From: Azospirillum sp. 412522
GTDB lineage: Bacteria > Pseudomonadota > Alphaproteobacteria > Azospirillales > Azospirillaceae
Assembly (NCBI RefSeq): GCF_019805165.1
Contig: NZ_RWIJ01000011.1
Location: forward strand, 15,331 to 79,330
Reading direction: 5' to 3'
Length of the DNA: 64,000 nt
Positions within the stretch are counted from its first letter, which is position 1. Each line of letters begins with the position of its first letter. The position numbers were made by a program, and so were the translations under genes. Below, one piece after another: positions 27,323 to 37,223 of this stretch. The notes beneath the pieces are model-generated. The model was given only the letters and a program-made list of their open reading frames with translations. It was not told where the DNA came from and did no database searches.

Positions 27323-27388
27323 TTGCATGTCGGGTCCCGGTCCGGTGTCCCCTCGTTCGCAAAGCCGGCCACCTCGCGCCGAGGGATT

Positions 27389-27403
27389 TTGTGCACTGCA
27401 CAA
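27389..27403. promoter_or_regulatory. PhaR-like operator 1 of phasin 2
   Basis: TTGTGCACTGCACAA is a perfect 7+1+7 palindrome that shares the core TGCACTGCA with the second box. It lies just upstream of a TTGACT -35 element (27411-27416). Confidence 0.7.
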
Positions 27404-27410
27404 TTCCCCA

Positions 27411-27438
27411 TTGACTCCCCGCCACGCCTTCCTTATCT
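27411..27438 (+). promoter_or_regulatory. Candidate promoter of phasin 2
   Basis: TTGACT (27411-27416), a 16-base spacer and TTATCT (27433-27438). It is bracketed by the two PhaR-like palindromes at 27389-27403 and 27447-27461, as for a repressed promoter. Confidence 0.55.
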
Positions 27439-27446
27439 TCTGCTTA

Positions 27447-27461
27447 TGTTGCACTGCAACA
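27447..27461. promoter_or_regulatory. PhaR-like operator 2 of phasin 2
   Basis: TGTTGCACTGCAACA is a perfect 7+1+7 palindrome (17 bases if the flanking A and T are counted). It sits over the expected transcription start. Its centre is 58 bases from that of the upstream box, which would suit cooperative binding or blocking of polymerase. Confidence 0.75.
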
Positions 27462-27574
27462 TATCTCGGGCGCCCGCCCTGACGGGGTCCGAGGGTTTCA
27501 ACCCATTCCGCACCCGGTCGCCGCACCGGCGGGACCGCGCGGTTGACCCCTGAGAGAGCGCGAGGAGCATAGCC

Positions 27575-28054
27575 ATGTCCGACCAGATCGCCGCCGTCAC
27601 CAAGTCCGTCGAAGACGCCATCGCCACCGCGAAGCAGAACCTGGAAGGCCTTGTGAAGGCCCAGCAGGAGCAGATCGAGAAGGCCTCCGCCCAGGTGCTG
27701 AAGGGCTATGACGAGCTGACCGTCCTCACCAAGGGGAATGTCGATGCGTTCGTGAAGTCCGGCACCGCCGTCGCCAAGGGCGCGGAAGAGGCCGGCAAGC
27801 AGGTTGCCGCCTTCACCCACGCCTCGCTGGAGAAGAGCGTGTCGAACGCCAAGGCCCTGCTGGCGGTGAAGACCATCCAGGAACTGCTCGAACTGCAGAA
27901 GGCCTACACCAAGACCAGCTTCGACGCGCTGGTGGCGGAAGGCGCCAAGCTTCAGGAGCTGTCGGTCAAGGTGGCCAACGAGGCGCTGGCTCCGCTGAGC
28001 GCCCGTGTGAACGCCACGGTCGAGGTTCTGTCGAAGAAGCCGGTCGCCGCCTGA
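27575..28054 (+). CDS. Phasin family protein (polyhydroxyalkanoate granule-associated)
   Basis: 159 residues, helical, Ala/Lys/Glu/Val-rich, of the same architecture as the phasin just upstream. Shared blocks are QVLKGYDELTVLTKGNVDAF (about 44-63), VKTIQELLELQKAYTKTSFD (about 101-120) and the closing NEALAPLSARVNATVEVLSK. A GAGGAG ribosome site lies 8 bases before the ATG. It has its own promoter with two palindromic PhaR-like boxes and its own terminator, so the two phasins can be expressed separately. Phasins control granule number and size and shield granules from cytoplasmic proteins. Confidence 0.93.
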   Translation: MSDQIAAVTKSVEDAIATAKQNLEGLVKAQQEQIEKASAQVLKGYDELTVLTKGNVDAFVKSGTAVAKGAEEAGKQVAAFTHASLEKSVSNAKALLAVKTIQELLELQKAYTKTSFDALVAEGAKLQELSVKVANEALAPLSARVNATVEVLSKKPVAA

Positions 28055-28157
28055 CCGGCAGCGACCGGGTGGGCAGACGGGGTCGGCGGACAAATCGGGC
28101 AAGGGGTCCCGGCTTGACCGGCAGGCATGCCATGCCTACTTGAAAATCCGCATCGCG

Positions 28158-28195
28158 ACGGCCCGGCACCCCGGACAGGGGTGCCGGGCCGTTTT
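28158..28195 (+). terminator. Rho-independent terminator after phasin 2
   Basis: A perfect 15-bp stem, ACGGCCCGGCACCCC (28158-28172) with GGGGTGCCGGGCCGT (28178-28192), a 5-base loop and a TTTT tail. One of the strongest terminators in the window. Confidence 0.88.
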
Positions 28196-28423
28196 GCGTC
28201 CGAATTCCGCCGTCCGGCCGATGCGATGGAACGGGCTAGGGTTTTCCGCCGATTGCGGCCCGACCGGAAGAGGTGTCTCCTATTTCGGGGTAACGGAAGA
28301 CGGACTGGACCAAAGGAGGGTCTGCCAAATGGAGGGAGACCGAAAACGGCCCCTTCCCACCGCGACCGAAATGCCCATATCATTCACAGTGACAGTGCAT
28401 CGCGATGACATTCGACTGGGACC
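28196..28423. other. Upstream region of clpS
   Basis: 228 bases between the phasin terminator and clpS. No gene is supported. It must hold the clpS-clpA promoter, but I could not define -35/-10 elements. The ribosome site before the clpS ATG is weak. Confidence 0.4.
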
Positions 28424-28750
28424 ATGGCCGACTCTGACAAGCAGGGCAACGACGGCACAAACAGCGGCGTGGTCGTCAAGGCCAAGCCAAAGACCAAAAA
28501 GCCGTCGATGTATAAGGTCTTGATGTTGAACGACGATTACACTCCGATGGAGTTCGTCGTTCTCGTTCTCGAGCGCTTCTTCAGCAAATCGCGGGAGGAG
28601 GCGACCCAGATCATGCTGCATGTGCACCGGCGGGGTGTGGGGTTGTGCGGCGTGTTCACCTACGAGGTGGCGGAGACGAAAGTCACGCAGGTGATGGACT
28701 TTGCGCGCCAGAACCAGCATCCGCTGCAATGCACGTTAGAAAAGGATTAG
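28424..28750 (+). CDS. clpS: ATP-dependent Clp protease adaptor ClpS
   Basis: 108 residues. After a disordered N-terminal arm, the ClpS fold begins with [21 protein letters not shown], whose acidic NDDYTP loop binds the alpha-amino group of N-degrons, and continues with [21 protein letters not shown]. ClpS delivers proteins with destabilising N-terminal residues to ClpAP. Length is normal. It is separated by 8 bases from clpA, which confirms the pairing. Confidence 0.97.
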   Translation: MADSDKQGNDGTNSGVVVKAKPKTKKPSMYKVLMLNDDYTPMEFVVLVLERFFSKSREEATQIMLHVHRRGVGLCGVFTYEVAETKVTQVMDFARQNQHPLQCTLEKD

Positions 28751-28758
28751 ACCCACAC

Positions 28759-31074
28759 ATGCTGTCGCGTAACCTGGAACAGACGCTGCACCGAGCCCTG
28801 GCCCACGCGAACGAGCGCAGGCATGAATACGCGACGCTCGAACATCTGCTTCTCGCGTTGACCGAAGACTCCGATGCTACCGCCGTCTTGCGCGCCTGCG
28901 GGATCGACCTCGACCGCCTGCGCGCCGAACTGTCGGATTACCTCGACAACGAACTGGCGAACCTTATCACGAACAGGCCCGATGACGCCAAGCCGACGGC
29001 TGGTTTCCAGCGGGTCCTGCAGCGTGCGGCTATCCACGTCCAGTCGTCGGGACGTGAGGAGGTGACGGGAGCAAATGTGCTCGTTGCCTTGTTCTCTGAA
29101 CGCGAGAGCCACGCGGTCTATTTCCTGCAGGAGCAGGAGATGACCCGGTTCGATGCGGTCAACTACATCTCTCACGGAATCGCGAAGGCTCCGGGCCGCT
29201 CGGAAACAAAGCGTGTCTCGGGCGCTGACGACGAGGCGGCGGCGGAGAAGGTCGTGAAAAAAGGCAGCGAAGCGCTAGAGGCGTATTGTGTCAACCTGAA
29301 CAAGAAGGCGTCCGGCGGGAAGATCGATCCGCTGATCGGCCGGGAGCAGGAGGTCGAACGGACCATCCAGATCCTGTGCCGGCGGTCGAAGAACAACCCG
29401 CTCTACGTCGGCGACCCCGGTGTCGGCAAGACCGCCATCGCCGAAGGCCTCGCCCGCCGCATCGTGCAGCAGGAAGTGCCGGAGGTGCTGCGCAACGCCA
29501 CCATCTTCGCGCTCGACATGGGCTCGCTGCTGGCCGGCACGCGCTACCGCGGCGATTTCGAGGAGCGGCTGAAGGCCGTCGTGTCGGAACTCGAGGCGAC
29601 CGAGGGGGCCATCCTCTTCATCGACGAGATCCACACCGTGATCGGCGCCGGTGCCACCTCGGGCGGCGCGATGGATGCCTCGAACCTGCTGAAGCCGGCG
29701 CTGGCGTCGGGCTCGCTGCGCTGCATCGGGTCGACGACCTACAAGGAATACCGCAGCTACTTCGAGAAGGACCGGGCGCTGGTCCGCCGCTTCCAGAAGA
29801 TTGACGTCAACGAGCCGTCGGTCGAGGACGCGATCAAGATCCTTCAGGGCCTGAAGCCCTATTACGAGAAGCACCACAAGGTCACCTACACCAACGACGC
29901 CATCCGCGTCGCGGTGGAGCTGTCGGCCAAGTACATCGGCGACCGCAAGCTGCCCGACAAGGCGATCGACATCATCGACGAGGTCGGCGCCGCGCAGATG
30001 CTGCTGCCGGAGAACAAGCGCCGCAAGAAGATCGGCGTGAAGGACGTCGAGGCGGTGGTTGCCAAGATCGCCCGCATCCCGCCGAAGTCGGTCAGCCGCG
30101 ACGACAAGGAGACGCTCCTGAACCTGGAGCGCGACCTGAAGACCATGGTCTTCGGCCAGAACAAGGCGATCGACGCGCTGGTCTCCGCGATCAAGCTGGC
30201 CCGTGCCGGCCTGCGCGAGCCGGAGAAGCCCATCGGCAACTACCTGTTCACCGGCCCGACCGGTGTCGGCAAGACCGAGGTGGCCCGCCAGCTCGCCATG
30301 ACGCTGGGCATCGAGCTGACCCGCTTCGACATGTCCGAATACATGGAGCGGCACACGGTGTCGCGGCTGATCGGCGCCCCTCCGGGCTATGTCGGCTTCG
30401 ACCAGGGCGGCATGCTGACCGACGCCATCGACCAGCACCCGCACTGCGTCCTGCTGCTGGACGAGATCGAGAAGGCCCATCCGGATCTGTTCAACATCCT
30501 GTTGCAGATCATGGACCACGGCAAGCTGACCGATCACAACGGCAAGATCGTCGATTTCCGCAACGTCATCCTGATCATGACCTCGAACGCCGGGGCCGCC
30601 GACATGGCCAAGCCCGCCATCGGCTTCGAGCGTGACCGCCGGGTCGGCGAGGACATCGAAGCGGTCGAGAAGATGTTCACGCCGGAGTTCCGCAACCGCC
30701 TCGACGCGATCATCCCGTTCGCGCCGCTGACGCAGGAGGTCATCAACCGCGTCGTCGACAAGTTCATCATGCAGATGGAAGCGCAGCTGGAAGACCGCGG
30801 CGTGTCCATCGAGCTGAACGAGGAGGCGCGCGAGTGGCTGGGCAAGAAGGGTTACGACCCGCTCTATGGCGCCCGTCCGCTCGGCCGTGTGATCCAGGAG
30901 TACATCAAGAAGCCGCTGGCGGAAGAGCTGCTGTTCGGCAAGCTCAGCAAGGGCGGTCTGGTCAAGGTCACCGTGAAGGACGACAAGCCGGCCTTCGACT
31001 ATGCCGAAGGCAACCGGCCCAAGCGCGCCGCCGGCGACGATGACGAGGAAATGGTGTCGGAGATGGTCGAGTAA
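28759..31074 (+). CDS. clpA: ATP-dependent Clp protease ATP-binding subunit ClpA
   Basis: A 771-residue AAA+ unfoldase of the ClpAP protease. The N-domain (about 1-145), where ClpS docks, is followed by AAA-1 with Walker [11 protein letters not shown] and Walker [16 protein letters not shown], and AAA-2 with Walker [11 protein letters not shown] and Walker [12 protein letters not shown]. The C-terminal D2-small domain includes [15 protein letters not shown]. Length is that of ClpA; the linker lacks the long ClpB middle coiled coil. The ATG at 28759 lies 8 bases after clpS and starts the typical [20 protein letters not shown] sequence; longer frames overlap clpS and are rejected. Confidence 0.97.
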   Translation: MLSRNLEQTLHRALAHANERRHEYATLEHLLLALTEDSDATAVLRACGIDLDRLRAELSDYLDNELANLITNRPDDAKPTAGFQRVLQRAAIHVQSSGREEVTGANVLVALFSERESHAVYFLQEQEMTRFDAVNYISHGIAKAPGRSETKRVSGADDEAAAEKVVKKGSEALEAYCVNLNKKASGGKIDPLIGREQEVERTIQILCRRSKNNPLYVGDPGVGKTAIAEGLARRIVQQEVPEVLRNATIFALDMGSLLAGTRYRGDFEERLKAVVSELEATEGAILFIDEIHTVIGAGATSGGAMDASNLLKPALASGSLRCIGSTTYKEYRSYFEKDRALVRRFQKIDVNEPSVEDAIKILQGLKPYYEKHHKVTYTNDAIRVAVELSAKYIGDRKLPDKAIDIIDEVGAAQMLLPENKRRKKIGVKDVEAVVAKIARIPPKSVSRDDKETLLNLERDLKTMVFGQNKAIDALVSAIKLARAGLREPEKPIGNYLFTGPTGVGKTEVARQLAMTLGIELTRFDMSEYMERHTVSRLIGAPPGYVGFDQGGMLTDAIDQHPHCVLLLDEIEKAHPDLFNILLQIMDHGKLTDHNGKIVDFRNVILIMTSNAGAADMAKPAIGFERDRRVGEDIEAVEKMFTPEFRNRLDAIIPFAPLTQEVINRVVDKFIMQMEAQLEDRGVSIELNEEAREWLGKKGYDPLYGARPLGRVIQEYIKKPLAEELLFGKLSKGGLVKVTVKDDKPAFDYAEGNRPKRAAGDDDEEMVSEMVE

Positions 31075-31101
31075 CCTCGCCCGGATCGTTCCACATCGTA
31101 A

Positions 31102-31129
31102 AAAAGGGGGTCGTCCGCGGCCCCCTTTT
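31102..31129 (+). terminator. Rho-independent terminator after clpA
   Basis: AAAAGGGGG (31102-31110) pairs with CCCCCTTTT (31121-31129) around a 10-base loop, 28 bases after the clpA stop. The TTTT tail is part of the stem, as in classic intrinsic terminators. Confidence 0.8.
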
Positions 31130-31220
31130 CCATTTTGCGTCCGATGGATGCGCTCTTTTGCATCGCATCGTCACCGCGTGATACTTTTGCGTGAACACCG
31201 GACTGCGGTATGGTCGCGCC

Positions 31221-32102
31221 ATGACCGAACCCGCCGCCCAGCAGCCCCCCGTCCTCCAGTCTGCCGTCGTCCCGTCTGCCGACCTTCAGGCCGCAGATGC
31301 GGAGGCGCCCCTGCTGCCCGCGCCCGACGCGTTGCGCATCGCCTTCTCCTGCGCCGACACGGACGAGGCCCGCGCCGCCCGCACCCGTCTGGTCCACCGC
31401 TATGGCAACGCCATGCCGGACGAGGCCGACGTGATCGTGGCACTGGGCGGCGACGGCTTCCTGCTGGAAACGCTGCACCGGGCGTTGACCCGCAACCGCG
31501 AACGGCCAACGCCAGTCTACGGCATGAACCGCGGCTCGGTCGGCTTCCTGCTGAACGCCTACCGCGAGGAGGATCTGGCCGAGCGGATCGTGGCGTCCCA
31601 GCATGTCCGCCTGCACCCGCTGCGCATGGTCGCCACACGGGTCAACGGCGAGCGGGTGGAGGCGCTGGGCATCAACGAGGTCTCGCTTCTGCGCGAGACG
31701 CGGCAGGCCGCCAAGCTTCGCATCACCATCGACGGGGTGGTCCGGCTGCCGGAACTGATCTGCGACGGCGCCCTGGTGGCGACCCCGGCCGGCAGCACCG
31801 CCTACAATCTGTCGGCCCATGGCCCCATCGTGCCGCTGAACGCCGGCGTGCTGGCCCTGACGCCGATCAGCGCCTTCCGTCCGCGGCGCTGGCGCGGCGC
31901 GCTGCTGCCGCATACCGCCAAGATCACCTTCGACGTGCTGGAGGAGACCAAGCGTCCGGTCAGCGCGGTCGCCGACTTCACCGAGGTGCGCGAGGTGCTG
32001 CGGGTGGAGGTGAAGGAATGCCGCGAGGTCGGCCTGACCCTGCTGTTCGACCCCGAGCTGAACTTCGAGGAACGCATCCTGAAGGAACAGTTCGCGCCCT
32101 GA
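31221..32102 (+). CDS. NAD kinase
   Basis: 293 residues. It phosphorylates NAD to NADP in the cytoplasm. The GGDG motif is present in [18 protein letters not shown], with the second family block [10 protein letters not shown] and the [25 protein letters not shown] segment containing the conserved TPAGSTAY. The N terminus has a Pro/Ala-rich extension. The ATG at 31221 is preferred; a GTG at 31191 would add ten residues. It lies between the clpA terminator and a convergent regulator gene. The family is certain; the symbol nadK or ppnK depends on naming. Confidence 0.95.
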   Translation: MTEPAAQQPPVLQSAVVPSADLQAADAEAPLLPAPDALRIAFSCADTDEARAARTRLVHRYGNAMPDEADVIVALGGDGFLLETLHRALTRNRERPTPVYGMNRGSVGFLLNAYREEDLAERIVASQHVRLHPLRMVATRVNGERVEALGINEVSLLRETRQAAKLRITIDGVVRLPELICDGALVATPAGSTAYNLSAHGPIVPLNAGVLALTPISAFRPRRWRGALLPHTAKITFDVLEETKRPVSAVADFTEVREVLRVEVKECREVGLTLLFDPELNFEERILKEQFAP

Positions 32103-32115
32103 TGCTCCCTGCCCC

Positions 32116-33303
32116 TCACGCCCGTCTGGCGACCCAGACGGCCGTCAGGTCGTCGCGCAACGGCAGGCGGGTGCGGGCGTAGAAGCTCTCCATCATCGGA
32201 CGCAGCGGGTGCTGACGGTCGCGGGCCAGCGCATCGCGGACGAAGCCGGGCACGGCGTCCTGACCCAGGGGGCCGATCCCCTCACCGCCGCATTCGATCA
32301 GGGCGTCGCTGTAGAGAAACAGGAAGCCGCCGCGCGGCAGCCGATGGCTCTGATCGACATAGCGCGCCCGGTGGGAGACGCCCAGCACCAACCCCGCCGA
32401 GTCGAGCAGGCGGATGTCCGGCCCGTTTCCTCTCGCAGCGGACGGCGTCCCCAGCACCGGGTTGGGCGAACCCGCCGCGGCGAAGGTCAGGGTGTCGGTG
32501 GCAAGGTCGAGGATGCCGAAGAAGGCGGTGGCGAACTGCCCCGTCGGCAGCACGTCCTTAAGCGCCACGTTCAGTTGCGCCAGCCATTGCGACGGCGTCA
32601 TATGCTGCATCGGAAAGCGGTCGATCAGCGTGTGCAGGCGGAAGGTGTTGATCGCCGCGGTGATGCCGTGCCCGGCGAAATCGACCATCAGCAGGCCGAG
32701 CCGACCGTCGCCCAGCGGGTAGAGACCCCAGAAGTCGCCGCCCAGCTCCGAGGAGGTCTCGAAATGGGCATCCAGCGTCAAGCCGTAGCGGTCCGCCACC
32801 TCGGCCAATTGCCGGTTCTCCGGCAGAAGCGAGGTCTGCATGGCCCGGGCATGCGACAGCTCGCGCTGGACGCGCTCGCGGAAGGCGGCGAGGTCGCCGA
32901 ACAGCTTGCGCTTTTCCAGTTGATGGCGGACACGGGCCACGCATTCGCCGGGCTTGATCGGCTTGGAGATGAAGTCGCTGCCGCCGGCCTCGAAGCAGCG
33001 CACCTGCTCCTCGTCGCTGTCCAACGCGGTCTGGAACAGCACCGGCAACTCCTCGTGCGAGGCGTTGCGCCGCAACGCCTCGCACATCTCCCAGCCATTC
33101 ATCACCGGCATGTCGACGTCCAGCAGGACGAGGTCCGGGCGGAAGCGCTCGACCGCCGCCAGCCCTTCCCGGCCATTCTCGGCGAAGGCGATGTCGGCGA
33201 TGCCGGCACGGCGGATCACCAGCGCAAGCGATTTGCGGTTGAACTCGTTGTCGTCGACGATCAGGACGCGGCAATCCGACAGCGACAGGGCGGGCACGGC
33301 CAT
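32116..33303 (-). CDS. Response regulator with PP2C/SpoIIE phosphatase output (RsbU/RssB-like)
   Basis: 395 residues. A receiver domain (about 12-130) has Asp62 in LVLLDVDMPVMNG and Lys in FISKPIKP. A coiled linker (ERVQRELSHARAMQTSLLPE) leads to a PP2C/SpoIIE serine phosphatase domain with SELGGDFWGLYPL, MVDFAGHGITAAI and the C-terminal DDLTAVWV metal-binding segments. In partner-switching systems such a phosphatase dephosphorylates an STAS anti-sigma antagonist. The neighbouring genes encode exactly the expected HATPase kinase and STAS protein on the same strand, 10 and then 77 bases apart. The kinase that phosphorylates Asp62 may be one of the divergent pair at 34836-39925. Confidence 0.92.
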   Translation of the reverse strand: MAVPALSLSDCRVLIVDDNEFNRKSLALVIRRAGIADIAFAENGREGLAAVERFRPDLVLLDVDMPVMNGWEMCEALRRNASHEELPVLFQTALDSDEEQVRCFEAGGSDFISKPIKPGECVARVRHQLEKRKLFGDLAAFRERVQRELSHARAMQTSLLPENRQLAEVADRYGLTLDAHFETSSELGGDFWGLYPLGDGRLGLLMVDFAGHGITAAINTFRLHTLIDRFPMQHMTPSQWLAQLNVALKDVLPTGQFATAFFGILDLATDTLTFAAAGSPNPVLGTPSAARGNGPDIRLLDSAGLVLGVSHRARYVDQSHRLPRGGFLFLYSDALIECGGEGIGPLGQDAVPGFVRDALARDRQHPLRPMMESFYARTRLPLRDDLTAVWVARRA

Positions 33304-33313
33304 GGAGGCTCCG

Positions 33314-34111
33314 TCAGCGGTCGAACTGCAGGACGGTGCAGCGCCCGCCGTCGGTCACCGTAACACGGGCGGCCAGCGTCCGCATGAAGACGAAGCCACG
33401 GCCGGACCGCGCCTTGTTGCCGGTGGTCGCCGGGGCCAGCCCCGCGTCGAAGCCGCCGCCCTGGTCCACCACCGCGATGGCGATGCTCCGCCCGCTCCAG
33501 CGGCAGAAGATGTCCAGCCGCCTCCGCGTCGCCACAGGGTCGCCAAGACGGTCGCGCATCATTTCGCTGAAGCGGCGGTAACCGCCCGGCTCCCCCTTCA
33601 CCGCGCTGGACAGGCCCAGATTGCCATGGACGATGGCGTTGGCGACGGCTTCGTGCAGGCACAGCTCGATGTTGGAGCGGCGCTGCGGGTCGAGCGCGCC
33701 GCGCCGCACCAGCTCATCGCAGACCAGGACCGGGCAATGCAGGCCGTAGGCGGTGCCGGTGGTCAGCGACAGGTAGAAGCCCGGCGCGCGTGGATCGTCC
33801 GCGGCGGAGGCGCCGGACCAGTCGTCCAGCAGCGCCGCGCAGTCGTCTGCGCCTTCGCCCAACTCCACCGTCAGAAAGGGGTTGCGGTCGAAGGCGGCGC
33901 GCAGCCGCTCCCGGTCCGCCCGTTCCATCACCTGCGCGTCCACTGCGGGGCGTGGCGGCTCCACCGGTTCCGCCGCGGCATCGCCCTCGATCCCTGTCCC
34001 GTCGAAACGGGCGAAGACGCGGGCGGCCATATCGACGGGCACCCGGTCGCGCAGCACGCTGAAGGCGCGGAAAGCCGGCTCGGCCGGGCTTTCGGAAAGG
34101 GCGGCATCCAT
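33314..34111 (-). CDS. Anti-sigma-type serine kinase / HATPase_c_2 protein (RsbW-like), with an N-terminal extension
   Basis: 265 residues. The C-terminal part (about 145-262) is an RsbW/SpoIIAB-type ATPase: N box LCLHEAVANAIVHGNLGL, G1 box VVDQGGGFDAG and G2 box SGRGFVFMRTL. The N-terminal 130 residues are acidic and Ala-rich with no domain that I recognise. In a partner switch this protein phosphorylates the STAS partner and sequesters a target such as a sigma factor. No sigma factor gene lies near, so the target is not known. It sits between the STAS and PP2C genes on the same strand, within 10 bases of the latter. Confidence 0.88.
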   Translation of the reverse strand: MDAALSESPAEPAFRAFSVLRDRVPVDMAARVFARFDGTGIEGDAAAEPVEPPRPAVDAQVMERADRERLRAAFDRNPFLTVELGEGADDCAALLDDWSGASAADDPRAPGFYLSLTTGTAYGLHCPVLVCDELVRRGALDPQRRSNIELCLHEAVANAIVHGNLGLSSAVKGEPGGYRRFSEMMRDRLGDPVATRRRLDIFCRWSGRSIAIAVVDQGGGFDAGLAPATTGNKARSGRGFVFMRTLAARVTVTDGGRCTVLQFDR

Positions 34112-34188
34112 GGCTTCGGGTTCCCCGGGAAAGGCCGGTGCAGCCGGCTGGTGGCGGGTCGGGCTTCGGCGTTTCAGTCCCGGTCAAC

Positions 34189-34491
34189 TCAATCCTGGAA
34201 CGTGATGATCTCGGACAGGCGGGCCAGTTCGATCGACCGCTTCACATCCCCGGCCACGCCGCGGACGATCAGCTTGACGTTCTGGCCTTCGGCCTCGTCC
34301 TGGATGATCAGCAGCATGCCGAGTCCGGCGGAGTCGATGAAGTCCAGCCGGGACATGTCGAGGATCAACCGGTTCCGCGTGCCGTCCAACTGCGACAGGA
34401 TATCCGGCAGCCTGTCATGGTCGGTGAAATCCATCCGGCCGGCGATCCGAACCTCGATCGCCGATTCGGTCTTCGTCGTCTTGAAATCCAT
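34189..34491 (-). CDS. STAS domain anti-anti-sigma factor (RsbV-like)
   Basis: 100 residues. The fold and the phosphorylatable Ser54 in MSRLDFIDSAGLGMLL identify an anti-sigma factor antagonist of the RsbV/SpoIIAA type. Its HATPase partner would phosphorylate this serine and the PP2C partner would remove the phosphate. The ATG at 34491 has an AGAGGAA ribosome site; a 28-residue extension upstream lacks one and is arginine-rich, so I reject it. First gene of the three-gene minus-strand module. Confidence 0.93.
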   Translation of the reverse strand: MDFKTTKTESAIEVRIAGRMDFTDHDRLPDILSQLDGTRNRLILDMSRLDFIDSAGLGMLLIIQDEAEGQNVKLIVRGVAGDVKRSIELARLSEIITFQD

Positions 34492-34835
34492 GCTTCCTCT
34501 CATCCCGGCCGCCGCGCGGCCAATCCAACGCCGCTTCGGCCATTTCCATACAAATGCGCGTGGAACACGGGACATCTGCGCATGAACAGTAGTGCAATCC
34601 GGCGCCGGCGCTCAAGACCGGATGCCATGACGGCGAGTTCTTTCATCCCTGGCGCGATCCCGTCTCCAAGCCCGGGGGCCATGGGTTCGCCCCCATGGAC
34701 GGAGCGCGGGCAAGACGGTAGAACGTCTTCAAAGGGCTGCGCGCGTGGCGTGCCGCACTTGCGGGCCTCCCGCTGTCGAGGCTGCGTCCCCAGCAGACAA
34801 CCCGTCCCATCAACGAACCTGCGGAACGGCAATGC
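34492..34835. promoter_or_regulatory. 344-bp divergent control region between the partner-switch genes and the kinase operon
   Basis: No gene is supported. Both flanking transcription units must start here: the STAS gene on the minus strand and the kinase at 34836 on the plus strand. A less GC-rich tract lies at about 34540-34590. No clear operator was found. Confidence 0.45.
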
Positions 34836-37223
34836 ATGACCAGGATCGCTGAGGTATGGCGGCGGGTGCCGACGGTGTCGGCCAAGTTCCTGTTGATCCT
34901 GGTGCCGAGCCTCGTGGTGGCGGTCTCCCTGTTCTCGGCCCTGTTCTTTCATGAGCGCTACAAGGATTTGCAGGCGGCGCTGCGGGAGAAGGTGACGACC
35001 ATCGCCGACATCAACGCGGCGGCGCTGTCCAACAACCTGTGGACCTTCGACGTCCCGGCGATCCGCAACGTCATCCAGTCCATCAGCACCAACCGGGAGC
35101 TGATCTGCGTCGAGGTGACCGACGATCTGGCCGACGGGCTGTTCGCGTGGCCGGGCCCGAATTGCTCCTTGGCCGGGGACGCCAACGTCGAACGGCGGCC
35201 GATCCGGGTCCAGAACCTCCAGATCGGCACCATCACCCTGCATTACAGCCACGACGTCGCGCGTGAACAGCTGCGGCAGGAGCTGGTGAACACCGCCGTC
35301 CTGCTTCTGCTGATGCTGGCCGGCACCATCGCGGCGGCGCTGGCGGCGCTGCGGCTGACGGTAGGAAGGCCGCTGGGCCGGCTGATCGCCTCCATCCTGG
35401 AATCGGAACGGGGCGGCGCACACCAGCCGGTGGACTGGCGCGCCGCCGACGAGCTGGGACGGGTGATCCAGGCTCACAACGCCATGCTTGCCCGGCTGGG
35501 GCAGGAACAGGCCGCCCTGCGCGAGAGCGAACAGCGGCTGGCCCTTGCCATCACCGCCACCCGCTCCTCCGTCTGGGATTACGATCTGGGCACCGGGCAG
35601 TATTGGTGGTCCAAGGAGTTTCCGGCACTGCTCGGCTACGGACCGGCGGAACTGGCGATGACGGCGGCGACCTGGGCGTCTCTGCTGCACCCCGAGGAGG
35701 CGGAGCGGGTGATGGCCGAGTCGCGGCGCCGGCTGCGCGATTGCGCCATGGCCTACACCGCCGTCTACCGCATGCGGCGGCGCGACGGCCGGTGGGCCTG
35801 GATCGAGGACCGCGCCACCGCCCAGCGCGACCAGGACGGCCGCGCCCGGCGCCTGACCGGAACCATGTCCGACGTGACCGAACGGGTGCGTGCGGAGCTG
35901 GACCTCGCGCATGAGCGCAACGTGCTGCAGGTCACGCTGGACAACACCGACCAGGGCATCATCAAGGTCGACGGCGATGGGCGGGTGGTGACGGCAAACC
36001 GCCGGGCCGCGGAGCTGCTGAACATCCCGCCCGAGGTCCTTGCCGGCAACCCGCGCTTCGACGACGTGGTGACGCTCCAGCGACGCCAGGGGGAGTTCGG
36101 CGAGATGGGCGACGATCCCGACCTGTACCTGAGCTACGGAACCGGCCCCGGCCCTGGCCACACCCTCGACGACAGCCTCGGCGGGGGCGTCGGGATGCCG
36201 CCCGGCGAACCGCCGGGGACGATCGGCCAACCCTTCACCTTCAAGCGACGCCGCCCCGACGGCCGCATCGTCGAGGTGCGCACCAACCCGCTGCCGGAGG
36301 GCGGCTTCGTCCGCACCCTGACCGATGTGACGGTGGAGGCACGGTCGGCCGAAGAGATCTTCAATGCGATGCAGGAGCTGGCGCGCGCCTATGCCGACCT
36401 GAAGGAGACGCAGGCCAATCTGGTTCAGGCGGAGAAGATGGCCTCGCTCGCCCTGCTGGTCGCCGGCGTCGCGCACGAGATCAACACCCCCATCGGCATC
36501 GCCTTCGGCTGCGCCACCCACCTGTCGGGCCGGACCGGGATGCTGGCCGAGGTGTTCGAGCGCGGGACGATGAAGAAGTCCGAGCTTGCCGCCTACGTCG
36601 CCACCGCCAGCGAATCCTCCCGCCTGATCGAACAGAACCTGACCCGTGCCGCCGAGCTGATCCAGAGCTTCAAGCGCGTCGCCGTCGACCAGACCAGCGA
36701 GGAGCGCCGCCGCTTCGACCTGCTGGCCTATCTGGAGGAGGTGGTGACCTCGCTCGGCCCCACCCTGCGCAAAAGCCGCCACCGCGTCGCCATCGCCTGT
36801 TCGCCAGGCATCGGGATGGACAGCTTTCCCGGCGCGCTGAGCCAGGTGGTGACCAATCTGGTGATGAACGCGCTGACCCATGCCTTCCCGGCCGACAGCA
36901 GGGGGCACATGGTCATCGACGTGGACGAGGTGGCGGACGGCGAAGTCGAGATCCGCTTCGCCGACGACGGCGCCGGCATCGCCGCGGAAAATCTGCCCAA
37001 GGTCTTCGAACCCTTCTTCACCACGCGGCGCGGATCGGGCGGCAGCGGGCTGGGGCTGCACATCGTGTTCAATCTGGTCACCCAGTCGCTGGGCGGACGG
37101 ATCGCGGTTGACAGCGTTCCCGGCGATGGAACTACCTTCACCCTGCGCATCCCCAAGACCGCCGCCCTCCCCGCCGCCACCCCCGCGCCGACGCCCGCAT
37201 CGCTGGAGACCGAACCCGTATGA
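34836..37223 (+). CDS. Membrane-bound PAS sensor histidine kinase
   Basis: 795 residues. Transmembrane helices at about 19-38 and 150-172 flank a periplasmic domain of about 110 residues with two Cys (LICVEV and PNCSLAG). A HAMP-like region, two PAS domains (about 235-355 and 365-520) and HisKA with His547 in [15 protein letters not shown] follow. The HATPase is complete ([20 protein letters not shown]). The HEINTP form is typical of kinases related to NtrB/ThiE-like families with a loose H box. The stop overlaps the ATG of the next kinase gene (ATGA at 37220-37223), so the two are co-translated. No receiver is attached; the first receiver of the next protein is a natural partner. Confidence 0.92.
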   Translation: MTRIAEVWRRVPTVSAKFLLILVPSLVVAVSLFSALFFHERYKDLQAALREKVTTIADINAAALSNNLWTFDVPAIRNVIQSISTNRELICVEVTDDLADGLFAWPGPNCSLAGDANVERRPIRVQNLQIGTITLHYSHDVAREQLRQELVNTAVLLLLMLAGTIAAALAALRLTVGRPLGRLIASILESERGGAHQPVDWRAADELGRVIQAHNAMLARLGQEQAALRESEQRLALAITATRSSVWDYDLGTGQYWWSKEFPALLGYGPAELAMTAATWASLLHPEEAERVMAESRRRLRDCAMAYTAVYRMRRRDGRWAWIEDRATAQRDQDGRARRLTGTMSDVTERVRAELDLAHERNVLQVTLDNTDQGIIKVDGDGRVVTANRRAAELLNIPPEVLAGNPRFDDVVTLQRRQGEFGEMGDDPDLYLSYGTGPGPGHTLDDSLGGGVGMPPGEPPGTIGQPFTFKRRRPDGRIVEVRTNPLPEGGFVRTLTDVTVEARSAEEIFNAMQELARAYADLKETQANLVQAEKMASLALLVAGVAHEINTPIGIAFGCATHLSGRTGMLAEVFERGTMKKSELAAYVATASESSRLIEQNLTRAAELIQSFKRVAVDQTSEERRRFDLLAYLEEVVTSLGPTLRKSRHRVAIACSPGIGMDSFPGALSQVVTNLVMNALTHAFPADSRGHMVIDVDEVADGEVEIRFADDGAGIAAENLPKVFEPFFTTRRGSGGSGLGLHIVFNLVTQSLGGRIAVDSVPGDGTTFTLRIPKTAALPAATPAPTPASLETEPV

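Noticed and set aside
37220..37223. Frameshift between the two kinase genes
   Set aside because: The 4-base overlap is the ordinary ATGA start-stop overlap; both frames are intact and full-length.
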